From Cupriavidus basilensis (lineage in GTDB: Bacteria; Pseudomonadota; Gammaproteobacteria; Burkholderiales; Burkholderiaceae): a stretch of 64,000 bases of DNA. The position numbers and the translations under genes were made by a program. The DNA lies in NCBI RefSeq assembly GCF_000876015.1, contig NZ_BBQM01000017.1, positions 33,855 to 97,854 on the forward strand, given 5' to 3'. Positions 28,809 through 39,059 of this stretch are shown here, piece after piece. Each line of letters starts with the position of its first letter. Position 1 is the first letter of the stretch. The notes under the pieces are model-generated. The model was not told the DNA's origin, did not search any database, and worked only from the letters and a program-made list of their open reading frames with translations.

Positions 28809-29816
28809 TTATTTCTTGCCGGGCTGGTAGATCTGGTCGAACGAGCCGCCGTCGGCGAAGTGCGCCTTCTGCGCCTTCTGCCAGCCGCCGAACTCTTCGT
28901 CGATGGTGAACAGCTTGACCTTCGGGAAGTTGGCCGCGTACTTGGCGGCGATCTTCTCGGAGATCGGGCGGTAGTAGTTCTTGGCCGCGATTTCCTGGCC
29001 TTCGTCGGTGTACAGGAACTGCAGGTAGGCCTCGGCCACCTTGCGCGTGCCCTTCTTGTCCACCACCTTGTCGACCACCGCCACCGGCGGCTCGGCCAGG
29101 ATCGAGATGGACGGCGCGACGATGTCGAACTTGTCCGGACCCAGTTCCTTGATGGCCAGGATCGCTTCGTTTTCCCACGCGATCAGCACGTCGCCGAGGC
29201 CGCGCTCGACGAAGGTGGTGGTCGCGCCGCGCGCGCCGGAGTCGAGCACCGGCACGTTCTTCAGCAGCGCGCCGACGAACTCCTTGGCCTTCTGCTCATT
29301 GCCGCCCGGCTGGCGCAGCGCGTAGCCCCACGCGGCCAGGTAGTTCCAGCGCGCGCCGCCCGAGGTCTTCGGGTTGGGGGTGATCACCTGCACGCCCGGC
29401 TTGATCAGGTCGTTCCAGTCCTTGATGCCCTTGGGATTGCCCTTGCGCACCAGGAACACGATGGTCGAGGTATAGGGCGAGGCATTGTGCGGCAGGCGCT
29501 TTTGCCAGTCGGCCTTGAGCAGGCCCTTCTCGGCGATGGCGTCGATGTCGTAGCCCAGCGCCAGCGTGACCACGTCCGCATCCAGCCCGTCGATCACCGA
29601 GCGCGCCTGCTTGCCCGAGCCACCGTGCGACTGGCGGATGGTCACGGCGTCGCCGCCCTTGGCCTTCCAGGCCTTGGCGAAAGCGGCGTTGACATCCACG
29701 TACAGCTCGCGCGTGGGGTCGTACGAAACATTGAGCAGCGTGGTGTTGGCCCAGGCGACCTGGGTGGAACCGATCACGGCCAGTGCCGCGAATCCGATGG
29801 CCAGCTTGCGAATCAT
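28809..29816 (-). CDS. sbp: Sulfate-binding periplasmic protein
   Basis: A 335-residue receptor with a signal peptide ending TQVAWA before NTTLLNVSYDPTRELYVDVN, which is the family's first signature. The second signature region, QSHGGSGKQARSVIDGLDADVV, forms the sulfate-binding serine/glycine loop. NPKTSGGARWNYLAAWGYAL follows. It feeds CysT/CysW/CysA, although those genes lie 7.1 kb downstream. The ATG at 29816 was chosen because it begins the signal peptide. It is the first gene of the sulfur block, behind an upstream box at 29920-29939. Confidence 0.96.
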   Translation of the reverse strand: MIRKLAIGFAALAVIGSTQVAWANTTLLNVSYDPTRELYVDVNAAFAKAWKAKGGDAVTIRQSHGGSGKQARSVIDGLDADVVTLALGYDIDAIAEKGLLKADWQKRLPHNASPYTSTIVFLVRKGNPKGIKDWNDLIKPGVQVITPNPKTSGGARWNYLAAWGYALRQPGGNEQKAKEFVGALLKNVPVLDSGARGATTTFVERGLGDVLIAWENEAILAIKELGPDKFDIVAPSISILAEPPVAVVDKVVDKKGTRKVAEAYLQFLYTDEGQEIAAKNYYRPISEKIAAKYAANFPKVKLFTIDEEFGGWQKAQKAHFADGGSFDQIYQPGKK

Positions 29817-29919
29817 GTGTCTTGCTCCCGTCATCTGTCGTGAAATGGCGCCTTTGCGCCGCGTTTCATGGCCTTCCTTCGTGGGAAGGCTTGTGTCAGG
29901 GAAGAAGACTACCGACCGG

Positions 29920-29939
29920 CCTATCTGAAAGGAACGAAT
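29920..29939 (-). promoter_or_regulatory. Sulfur-type box upstream of sbp
   Basis: On the minus strand this reads ATTCGTTCCTTTCAGATAGG, about 105 bp upstream of the sbp start. It shares ATTCGTTC, a TTT core and an ATA(A)GG-type end with the box before cysT (21880-21862). I saw it nowhere else between sbp and cysB. Confidence 0.4.
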
Positions 29940-30068
29940 GGTTTCGCCGATCCTTGCACGTTTTCCGCATAAGATTTCGCGGAAATATGGACATGCCCGG
30001 CGCGTCATACGGGGTGCCCGCCGATGGCGCCCATGACGCCTCGCGACCGCCCCGCCGCCCGTTCGCCC

Positions 30069-31025
30069 TCAGCCGGCGTGGAATGCCGGCAGGACCTCCG
30101 CCGCGATTTCCTCCATCACCTCGCGCGGCGCGCGCTGCGACGAACCCAGGTTGAGCGTGACGTGGTGCGTGCCGCTGTCGCGCATCCCGGCGAGCACGGC
30201 GGCCAGCCCGCGCCGACCGGTGCGGTAGCCGAGCGGGATGGCCGTGGGTGGCGCGCCGGGATCGTCGGCGAGGTCGAGCTGCATGGCCACGCCGAACGCG
30301 CGGAACTGCCCCGGCGCGGCGCGCTCGACCGCCGCGCGCCACATGCGGTAGCGCTCGCGCTGCACCGCCGGCTCGCGGTGATACGTCATCCAGCCGATGG
30401 CATGGCGCGCGATCCAGTCGACGCTCTGCCCGCCGGAGCCGACCGCGAGCAGCGGAATCGGCTGCGCGAGTTCCGGCAGCAGGAAGAAGGCTTCGGCGCC
30501 GCCCGCCTCGCCTTCGGCAACGAGGTCCGGCACCACGCGGGAGGGCCTGGCCACCGCCGCCGCGACGGTCTGCCAGTGGCGCAGATACAGATCGCGCCGC
30601 GCCGCCGTGTCCTGCCCGAAGGCGGCATATTCGGCCGGCCGGTCCCCGGAACCCAGGCCGAGGATGAAGCGGCCCTGCGACAGCGCCGCCACCGATACCG
30701 CCGCCTTGGCCACATGCAGCGGGTGGCGCAGCGTGAGTACGATGGCGCCGCTGACCAGCGCGATGCGCCCGGTCCGCGCGGCCAGCGCGCCGAGGAAGAC
30801 CCAGGGATCGAGATGCCCGACCGGATCGGGATAGGCGGCGCTGTTCAGCGGCACGTCGCGCACCCACAGCGCGCGAAAGCCGAGCGCGTCCGCGTGCGCG
30901 GCCAGGCTCAACTGCTCCCCGAAATCCGCGACGATGCGGCCCGCGCCCAACAGCGGCAGCGTCAGGCCGACCGAGAGCCGGTCCGGCGCGAACGGCGCGG
31001 GCGCCACATTTCCGCTAGATGTCAT
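30069..31025 (-). CDS. Luciferase-like monooxygenase (LLM class oxidoreductase)
   Basis: A 318-residue TIM-barrel flavin enzyme. It shows LGFRALWVRDVPLN, DPWVFLGALAARTGRIALVSG and FILGLGSGDRPAEYAAFGQD, the standard strands of F420/FMN-dependent luciferase-like proteins, and PIPLLAVGSGGQSVDWIARH near the C-terminal third. The start is placed at the ATG at 31025. It lies beyond the sulfur block on the same strand, 252 bp upstream of sbp, and may also act in sulfur or organic compound oxidation, but the substrate cannot be told. Confidence 0.85.
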   Translation of the reverse strand: MTSSGNVAPAPFAPDRLSVGLTLPLLGAGRIVADFGEQLSLAAHADALGFRALWVRDVPLNSAAYPDPVGHLDPWVFLGALAARTGRIALVSGAIVLTLRHPLHVAKAAVSVAALSQGRFILGLGSGDRPAEYAAFGQDTAARRDLYLRHWQTVAAAVARPSRVVPDLVAEGEAGGAEAFFLLPELAQPIPLLAVGSGGQSVDWIARHAIGWMTYHREPAVQRERYRMWRAAVERAAPGQFRAFGVAMQLDLADDPGAPPTAIPLGYRTGRRGLAAVLAGMRDSGTHHVTLNLGSSQRAPREVMEEIAAEVLPAFHAG

Positions 31026-31086
31026 GCATGCCCTCCCCGCACGGCCGGATATCGTCCCGCATCTTACGCCGCGCGCCGCCAAAGAA

Positions 31087-31121
31087 AAAAGCCCGCCCCA
31101 CTTGCGTGGCGCGGGCTAAGT
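31087..31121 (-). terminator. Intrinsic terminator downstream of the lipid A acyltransferase gene
   Basis: On the minus strand: AGCCCGCGCCACG, a short loop, a complementary GTGGGGCGGGCT with one bulge, then TTTTTTCTTT. It is about 200 bp past the acyltransferase stop and upstream of the luciferase-like gene. Confidence 0.75.
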
Positions 31122-31322
31122 TTCCGTACTTGGAAACGGGTAGACAAGTCATGAAGAGCGCCCCCGCATCTCCATGACGGAAACCATCTTAGCGGGACGG
31201 CTCGCGGCGGCCATTGACCCACGTCAAACGCATGTCGGGAGCGGAAATTTCCGTCGGCGCGGCGGTTGTGCCGCCTGCGGTGCTTGCCGTGGCACTTCCG
31301 GCTCCCCCGGCGCCTACAGTGC

Positions 31323-32222
31323 CTACAGCGCCTCCGGCACGCCCGGCTCCGCCTCTGCCGGCGCGGGCGGTGCGCCCGGTGGCACCTTGTAGCGGTTGTA
31401 GCTCCACAGGTATTGCTGCGGAAAGCGCCGGATCAGCCGTTCCATCTCGGCGTTGAGCAGCGCCGCCTGCGCCGGCGCCGCGGCCGGCAGTTCAGGCAGG
31501 CGCACGTAGTGCATGCGCCAGCCGCGCCCTTGCGGCAGCCGCTCGCCCGCGGCCAGGATGATCGGCACGCCGGTCTGCATGGCGAGCTTGCCCGGCAGCG
31601 TCATGGTGTAGGCCAGGCGGCCGAAGAACGGCACCCACACGCCATCGCCGAAGCTCGGCGCCTGGTCCGGCAGCAGCCCGACCGCGTTGCCCTGGCGCAG
31701 CGCCCGCACGAAGGCGCGCACGCCCTGCGAGGTGGCCGGCACCACCTGCAGGCCCGACATGCCGCGCGCGGCATCCAGCAGCGGCGCCATGATGTCCTTG
31801 CGCGGCGGGCGGAACATCACGGTCAGCGGCAAGCGCTGGGCGGTGTAGCGCGCGGTGATCTCGAAGCAGCCCAGGTGCGGCGTCAGGAACAGGATGCCGC
31901 GGCCGTCGTCGACGGCGTCCTGCACCACCTGCCAGTCGTCGGTGACCACCTGGCCCACGCTCTGCTGGGTGCGGAACCAGACCCGCGGCAGTTCCATGAT
32001 CATGGCGCCGGCTTCGCCGGCGGCGTGGCGCGCGAAGGCGGGGTCCGCATAGCCGGCGATGGCGGCGTTGGCGCGCAGGCGCTCGCGGTAGCGGCCCGGC
32101 GCCGCGTAGGCCAGCTTGCCGAGCAGGCGCCCGGTGGCCTGCAGCAGTGGCAGCGGCAGCCTGGCAAGCAGCCGGAACAAGACGGGCAGCGCACCTGCCC
32201 CGTGCCGAAAATGGTCATCCAT
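31323..32222 (-). CDS. LpxL/HtrB-type lipid A acyltransferase
   Basis: A 299-residue membrane-associated acyltransferase. The catalytic HX4(D/E) motif is LTPHLGCFEITAR (histidine and glutamate separated by four residues). The second conserved region is NAVGLLPDQAPSFGDGVWVPFFG, followed by RRFPQQYLWSYNRYK, the usual end of the family. It adds a secondary acyl chain to lipid A, or acts on ornithine-type lipids in related branches. The start is uncertain: the ATG at 32222 has no clear ribosome site; one at 32264 would add 14 residues. The C-terminus is proline/glutamate-rich. Confidence 0.9.
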   Translation of the reverse strand: MDDHFRHGAGALPVLFRLLARLPLPLLQATGRLLGKLAYAAPGRYRERLRANAAIAGYADPAFARHAAGEAGAMIMELPRVWFRTQQSVGQVVTDDWQVVQDAVDDGRGILFLTPHLGCFEITARYTAQRLPLTVMFRPPRKDIMAPLLDAARGMSGLQVVPATSQGVRAFVRALRQGNAVGLLPDQAPSFGDGVWVPFFGRLAYTMTLPGKLAMQTGVPIILAAGERLPQGRGWRMHYVRLPELPAAAPAQAALLNAEMERLIRRFPQQYLWSYNRYKVPPGAPPAPAEAEPGVPEAL

Positions 32223-32316
32223 GTTGTCATCAGTTCGTCGGTGCGTGGCTGTCGCCACGCGCATTCATGCATTCAAGCACTTGCAGCGGGTCCTGCGCAG
32301 ATTGATCGGCCGGCGC

Positions 32317-32697
32317 TCAGCCGGCGGTGACTTCGATGCTGTCGACCCTGGCCGGGTCGAACGCGAGATAGCCGGCGATCTGCGCCACGGCCGCGTAGGG
32401 ATGCTCGTAGGTCCACACCGCGCGGGCGGCGCGCGCGCCGCCCGCGGGAATACTGTAGTAGGCGCAATCGCCTTTGTACGGGCAATAGGTGGCATGGTCG
32501 GTGCGCTCCAGGCGCGCCATGTCCACGTCCGCGCGCGGCACGTACTGCACCGCCGGGTAGGACGCCTCGCACAGCGTCAGCGCCGCGCGGGTATCGGCCA
32601 CCACCGCGCCGCCGGCCCTGACGACGACGCGCCCGGGATTGGCGGCGATCGTGATCGGGTGATCGGGGCCGGGAATCTTGACTGTTTTCGTGTTCAT
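32317..32697 (-). CDS. DUF427 domain-containing protein
   Basis: A 126-residue single-domain protein with the DUF427 landmarks VVVRAGGAVVADTRAALTL, YPAVQYVPRADVDM, TDHATYCPYKGDCAYYSI and AVWTYEHPYAAVAQIAGYLAF. The family is widespread with no settled biochemical role; the cysteine and tyrosine cluster (TYCPYKGDCAYY) is the best conserved part. It lies between the lipid A acyltransferase and Tam genes, on the same strand, with about 100 bp on each side. Confidence 0.9.
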   Translation of the reverse strand: MNTKTVKIPGPDHPITIAANPGRVVVRAGGAVVADTRAALTLCEASYPAVQYVPRADVDMARLERTDHATYCPYKGDCAYYSIPAGGARAARAVWTYEHPYAAVAQIAGYLAFDPARVDSIEVTAG

Positions 32698-32815
32698 GGG
32701 GAAGGTCGTCTCCGGGTGCGGGCTGGCGCCATGTCCGCAATGTTACTTCGATGCCGGCGCCAGCGCAGCCCGGCGCCCCGGTTCGGCACCCTTTCCCGCG
32801 CCGGCCCGGCCCGCC

Positions 32816-33586
32816 TCAGCGCGTCGCCACGATGAAGAAGCGCGGGAACGGCAGCAGCACGGAGCCGTCGGCCAGGAGCGGGTAGGCGCGCGCCACTTCC
32901 GCCGTGTAGCGCTCGAGATAGGCGCCGCGCTGGGCTTCGTCGAGCGGGTCGAGGAACGGACGCAGGCCGGTGCCCTTGAACCATTCCACGATGGCCGCCG
33001 GGCCGCCCGCCAGCGCATGGTAGTAGGTGGTCTGCCAGACGTCGACGGTGCCGCAGTGCGCGCGCAGCAGCGCGTAATACCAGTCCGGGCGGGCCAGCGT
33101 GGTGCGCGCCTGCGCGGCGGCGGCGAGCCGGGCCGCCCACGGGCCGTCGGCGGCGACGTCGCGCATCAGGCGGTGCGCGGGCGTGTCGAGCGTGTCCGGT
33201 ACCTGGATGGCGAGGCTGCCGCCGGGCGCCAGCTTGGCCGCCAGCGCCGGCAGCAGGCGCTCGTGGTCGGGCAGCCATTGCAGCACCGCGTTGGCGAGGA
33301 TGAGGTCGTAGGGGCCGGGGGCCTGCCAGTGCTCGATGCTGGCCACTTCGAACTGCAGCGCGGGCAGGCGCTTGCGCGCGGCGGCGATCATGTCGGCCGA
33401 GCTGTCGAGGCCGGTGACGCTGGCGCCCGGGAAGCTGGCCGCCAGCACCTCGGTCGAATTGCCGGGGCCGCAGCCGATGTCCACGGCAAGGCGCGGCGCG
33501 CGCCCCGGCACGGCGGCCAGCAGGTCGCGCACCGGGCGGGTGCGTTCGTTCTCGAATTTCACATACTGCTGGGCTGACCACGTCAT
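32816..33586 (-). CDS. tam: Trans-aconitate 2-methyltransferase
   Basis: A 256-residue SAM-dependent methyltransferase. MTWSAQQYVKFENERTRPVRDLL is the typical Tam start and is preceded by GAAGGAG. The SAM loop is VDIGCGPGNSTEVLA, followed by the acidic strand GLDSSADM and the ANAVLQWLPDH region. Tam methylates trans-aconitate, an inhibitor of aconitase that forms spontaneously from cis-aconitate. The C-terminal LPFPRFFIVATR is also characteristic. The length matches the family. Confidence 0.95.
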   Translation of the reverse strand: MTWSAQQYVKFENERTRPVRDLLAAVPGRAPRLAVDIGCGPGNSTEVLAASFPGASVTGLDSSADMIAAARKRLPALQFEVASIEHWQAPGPYDLILANAVLQWLPDHERLLPALAAKLAPGGSLAIQVPDTLDTPAHRLMRDVAADGPWAARLAAAAQARTTLARPDWYYALLRAHCGTVDVWQTTYYHALAGGPAAIVEWFKGTGLRPFLDPLDEAQRGAYLERYTAEVARAYPLLADGSVLLPFPRFFIVATR

Positions 33587-33967
33587 TTGTGCTCCTTCGC
33601 TGTTCGTGCCTGACAAGCCGTGAGCATAGGCCCGAACGGCCGCGCCTGGCGAGGCGCCGGACGCACCTGCCCGGACCAGATTATTGTCCCGGGCGGCGGA
33701 ATCATTGTCCGGCCTGGCGGACAACGGCAACGACGCATGCCCGCGCCGCTCCCGCGCGGGCGCCGCCGCGCGCGCCCCAATCCCTTGATTCTGCTGGGTT
33801 CCACCGCCTGCGCCGCCAGCCGCCGCCTCAGGAATACGCACAGCGCGCGGACCCGGTTCGCGAGCGCCGGCGCGCGCGGGCGCGTGCCGCCGCTGCGCGC
33901 ACGCGGCGGCACAGCTTCAGCCGGCATCGCCCCTGCCGTAAATACGTATTGAGATTTTCCTCAATAC
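33587..33967. other. Divergent intergenic region between tam and the chemoreceptor gene
   Basis: No coding frame is credible. Near 33674-33724 is a group of imperfect dyads: GGACCAgattaTTGTCC at 33673-33689 and TTGTCC, 8 bases, GGACAA at 33705-33724. The TTGTCC elements repeat about 21 bp apart. At the right end a perfect hairpin (33946-33967) abuts the chemoreceptor start codon. The middle part is GC-rich and featureless. Confidence 0.5.
33946..33967 (+). promoter_or_regulatory. Perfect inverted repeat abutting the chemoreceptor start
   Basis: GTATTGAG, six bases (ATTTTC), CTCAATAC, ending directly before the ATG at 33968. In RNA it would form a hairpin next to the initiation site; in DNA it could be an operator overlapping the promoter. 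No strong ribosome-binding site is seen beside it. Confidence 0.5.
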
Positions 33968-35698
33968 ATGGATCAAGCAATGCTATCGAAGCTCACCATC
34001 AAGGCCCGGCTCGCCATCGCGATGTTCGTGCTTTCCCTCCTCGTGGTCGTGGTCGGGGCGCTCGGCCTGCTCGGCATGACGCGCAGCAACGAGGCCAACC
34101 ACGCGACCTACGCCAACCAGCTGCCGAGCGCCATCGCCATCGCCGAGGCCGATAGCTGGCTGGGCCGCGTGCGGACCTCGCTGTTCAGCGCCGCCCTGGA
34201 CCCGGCCTCGCCCCACGCCGCCGAGCTGCTGGCGCGCAACGTGAAATTCCTCAGCAACGCCGATGCCGCCTGGCAGCGCTACCTGGCGCTGCCGCGCGAC
34301 GCGGAGGAAGACCGCCTGGCCCAGGAAGTGAGCGCGAAGCGCAAGGCGCTGTACGGCGCGCTCGATACCTTCACCGACGCGATCAGGTCGGGGGACCATG
34401 AGAAGATCATCGCCACCGGCGTCGCGCACACGCCGTTCTACGCCGCGCTGCAGTCCAGCGCCGAGGCGCTCAGCAAGCTGCAGACCGAGCGCGCCCGCAC
34501 CAGCTACGAGGATGCCGAGGCTTCCTTCTCGCGCTTCCGCACCATCACCGTGGTCGCGCTGCTCGGCGGCCTCGCGCTTGCCGTCTACAGCTGGCTGGCG
34601 CTGCGCCGCGCCATCGCGCGGCCGCTCGAGGCCGCGCTGGAGCACTTCGAGTACATCACCGCCGGCGACCTGAGCCGCACCGTCCACGTGCACTCCCAGG
34701 ACGAAATGGGCCTGTTGCTGGCGGGCATCGCGCGCATGCAGGACGGGCTGGCGCAGACCGTGCTGGCCGTGCGCACCGGCAGCGAGACCATCGCCGCGGC
34801 CACCAAGCAGATCGCCGCCGGCAACGTCGACCTGTCGTCGCGCACGGAGCAGCAGGCCGCCTCGCTGGAGCAGACCGCCGCCAGCATGGAAGAACTCACC
34901 GGCACCGTGAAGCAGAACGCCGACAACGCGCGCCAGGCCGCCTCGCTGGCCGCCACCGCGTCGGGAACCGCCAACCACGGCGGCGAGGTGATCCGCAACG
35001 TGGTCTCGACCATGAGCGAGATCAACGAAAGCTCGGCGCGCATCGCCGACATCATCAGCATCATCGAAGGCATTGCCTTCCAGACCAACATCCTGGCGCT
35101 CAACGCCGCCGTGGAAGCGGCGCGCGCCGGCGAGCAGGGCCGCGGCTTCGCCGTGGTGGCCGGCGAAGTGCGCACGCTGGCGCAGCGTTCGTCGAGCGCG
35201 GCCAAGGAGATCAAGGACCTGATCGACAAGTCCTCGGCGCGCGTCACCACTGGCACCACGCTGGTCGACCAGGCCGGCGCCACCATGACCGAGATCATCC
35301 GCGACATCCAGCGCGTGTCCGACATCATGGGCGAGATCTCGGCCGCCTCGGTCGAACAGACCAGCGGCATCGACCAGGTCGCGCGGGCGGTGAGCCAGAT
35401 GGACGAAGTCACCCAGCAAAACGCCTCGCTGGTCGAGGAAGCGGCCGCGGCCGCGCAGTCGCTCGAGGAACAGGCCGGCAAGCTCAAGGACACGGTGGCC
35501 GTGTTCCGGCTCGGCGCCCAGGCCGCCACCGGCGTGCCCGCCCGCCCCACGCTTCCCGCGCGTCGGGTCCTTCCCGCCGCAACGCGGCCGGCGGCGGTGC
35601 CGGCGCGCGCGGCTGCCACGCGCGCGCCCCGCGCCGCCGCCACGGCGGTGGCCGCCGCCCCCGCCACCGCGGCGGGCGGCGACTGGTCCTCGTTCTGA
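33968..35698 (+). CDS. Methyl-accepting chemotaxis protein
   Basis: A 576-residue transmembrane chemoreceptor. First membrane helix at about 15-37, a four-helix Tar-type ligand domain to about 190, second helix ITVVALLGGLALAVYSWLAL near 196-215, then a HAMP domain (RPLEAALEHFEYITAGDLSR). The signalling hairpin tip reads NAAVEAARAGEQGRGFAVVAGEVR (quoted in parts: NAAVEAARAGEQ and GRGFAVVAGEVR). An alanine/proline linker leads to the very last residues DWSSF, which fit the xWxxF tether that docks CheR. A second ATG 12 bases on (33980) is a possible start. The ligand is unknown. Confidence 0.94.
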   Translation: MDQAMLSKLTIKARLAIAMFVLSLLVVVVGALGLLGMTRSNEANHATYANQLPSAIAIAEADSWLGRVRTSLFSAALDPASPHAAELLARNVKFLSNADAAWQRYLALPRDAEEDRLAQEVSAKRKALYGALDTFTDAIRSGDHEKIIATGVAHTPFYAALQSSAEALSKLQTERARTSYEDAEASFSRFRTITVVALLGGLALAVYSWLALRRAIARPLEAALEHFEYITAGDLSRTVHVHSQDEMGLLLAGIARMQDGLAQTVLAVRTGSETIAAATKQIAAGNVDLSSRTEQQAASLEQTAASMEELTGTVKQNADNARQAASLAATASGTANHGGEVIRNVVSTMSEINESSARIADIISIIEGIAFQTNILALNAAVEAARAGEQGRGFAVVAGEVRTLAQRSSSAAKEIKDLIDKSSARVTTGTTLVDQAGATMTEIIRDIQRVSDIMGEISAASVEQTSGIDQVARAVSQMDEVTQQNASLVEEAAAAAQSLEEQAGKLKDTVAVFRLGAQAATGVPARPTLPARRVLPAATRPAAVPARAAATRAPRAAATAVAAAPATAAGGDWSSF

Positions 35699-35837
35699 GG
35701 CCAGGCGGCCGGCGCCACGGGTTCGCGCCCGTGGCACCGGGCCCGCTCTGGTGAAATACCGTTACAGTTGTATCTGCCTGTCCGCCCGCGGCAGCGCTAG
35801 AGTAGCGTCATGGTGATGGCATGACGAGGACAAGAAC

Positions 35838-36164
35838 ATGAAGCAAGGATTCTGCTGCGCCCTGGGCATCGGGGCACTGGCCTGGGCCGTTTCGCAACCC
35901 GCGCTGGCGCGCGTGGATGTCGGCGTGAACATCGGCGTGCCGGTGGTGGTGGCGCCGGCGCCGGTCTACGTCGCCCCGCCCGCCCCGGTCTACGCGCCGC
36001 CGGCGCCCGTCTACGCCGCGCCCCCGGTGTACGGCCCGCCGCCCGTGGTGATGGCGCCCGCCGTGGTGATCGGCTGGCATGGCGACCGCTACTGGGACGG
36101 CCGCCGCTGGTGGGGCCGCCGCGACTGGTATGCGTACCATCATCCGCACGGCTACCACCGCTGA
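35838..36164 (+). CDS. Small exported proline/tyrosine-rich protein
   Basis: A 108-residue protein with a signal peptide ending in SQPALA before RVDVGVNIG. The middle holds tandem APVY/PPAPVYAPP units, and the C-terminus is rich in tryptophan, arginine and histidine (DGRRWWGRRDWYAYHHPHGY), close to the YXWGXW-repeat type of small exported protein found in Burkholderiaceae. Function is unknown; a surface or periplasmic structural role is a guess. The ATG follows AGGACAAGAAC. A terminator lies 48 bp downstream. Confidence 0.8.
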   Translation: MKQGFCCALGIGALAWAVSQPALARVDVGVNIGVPVVVAPAPVYVAPPAPVYAPPAPVYAAPPVYGPPPVVMAPAVVIGWHGDRYWDGRRWWGRRDWYAYHHPHGYHR

Positions 36165-36211
36165 GCCGCGCGCGCCCCCGCGCGGCCGGCAAAATCGTTA
36201 GTTCTTATTAC

Positions 36212-36243
36212 AAAAAAAACCGCCCCCGAAGGGGCGGTTTTCA
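36212..36243. terminator. Bidirectional intrinsic terminator
   Basis: AAAACCGCCCC, CGAA loop, GGGGCGGTTTT, with an A-run on the left side and T residues on the right. It lies between the small exported protein gene and the convergent clpB gene and can serve both. Confidence 0.92.
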
Positions 36244-36258
36244 TTTCCGGCGTCCGGC

Positions 36259-38853
<2,595 letters not shown>

Positions 38854-38967
38854 TAAGGATCCCTCTCTCTCTGTCCTGGATGAGTGTCCTGAGACGGGAG
38901 GCGCGGCCCGGCGTACCTCCGCCTGGCCCTTCCCTGTGCGTTCCGGACACTGGTTGGTCTTTTCGAA

Positions 38968-38995
38968 AGATAAGGCTTTGCGACGACATTTCAAG
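38968..38995 (-). promoter_or_regulatory. Sigma-32 (heat shock) promoter of clpB
   Basis: On the minus strand: CTTGAAA, a 13-base spacer, then CCTTATCT. The known consensus is CTTGAAA, 11-16 bases, CCCCATNT. The -35 part is a perfect match and the -10 part matches at five of the seven defined positions. Its position 115 bp upstream of the clpB ATG is right for this heat-shock gene. Confidence 0.75.
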
Positions 38996-39059
38996 GCCGC
39001 GCGGCCGGTATTTGGAGGCCGCCCGAAGTGGCGGCGGCGATACCCGCCGGCGGGCGCGC

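Noticed and set aside
26826..29843. A 1005-codon open frame opposite to the ssu genes
   Set aside because: It is the mirror of high-GC coding DNA on the other strand. Its protein is full of arginine, histidine, glutamine and valine repeats with no domain, while the minus strand carries clear SsuA, SsuE and Sbp proteins.
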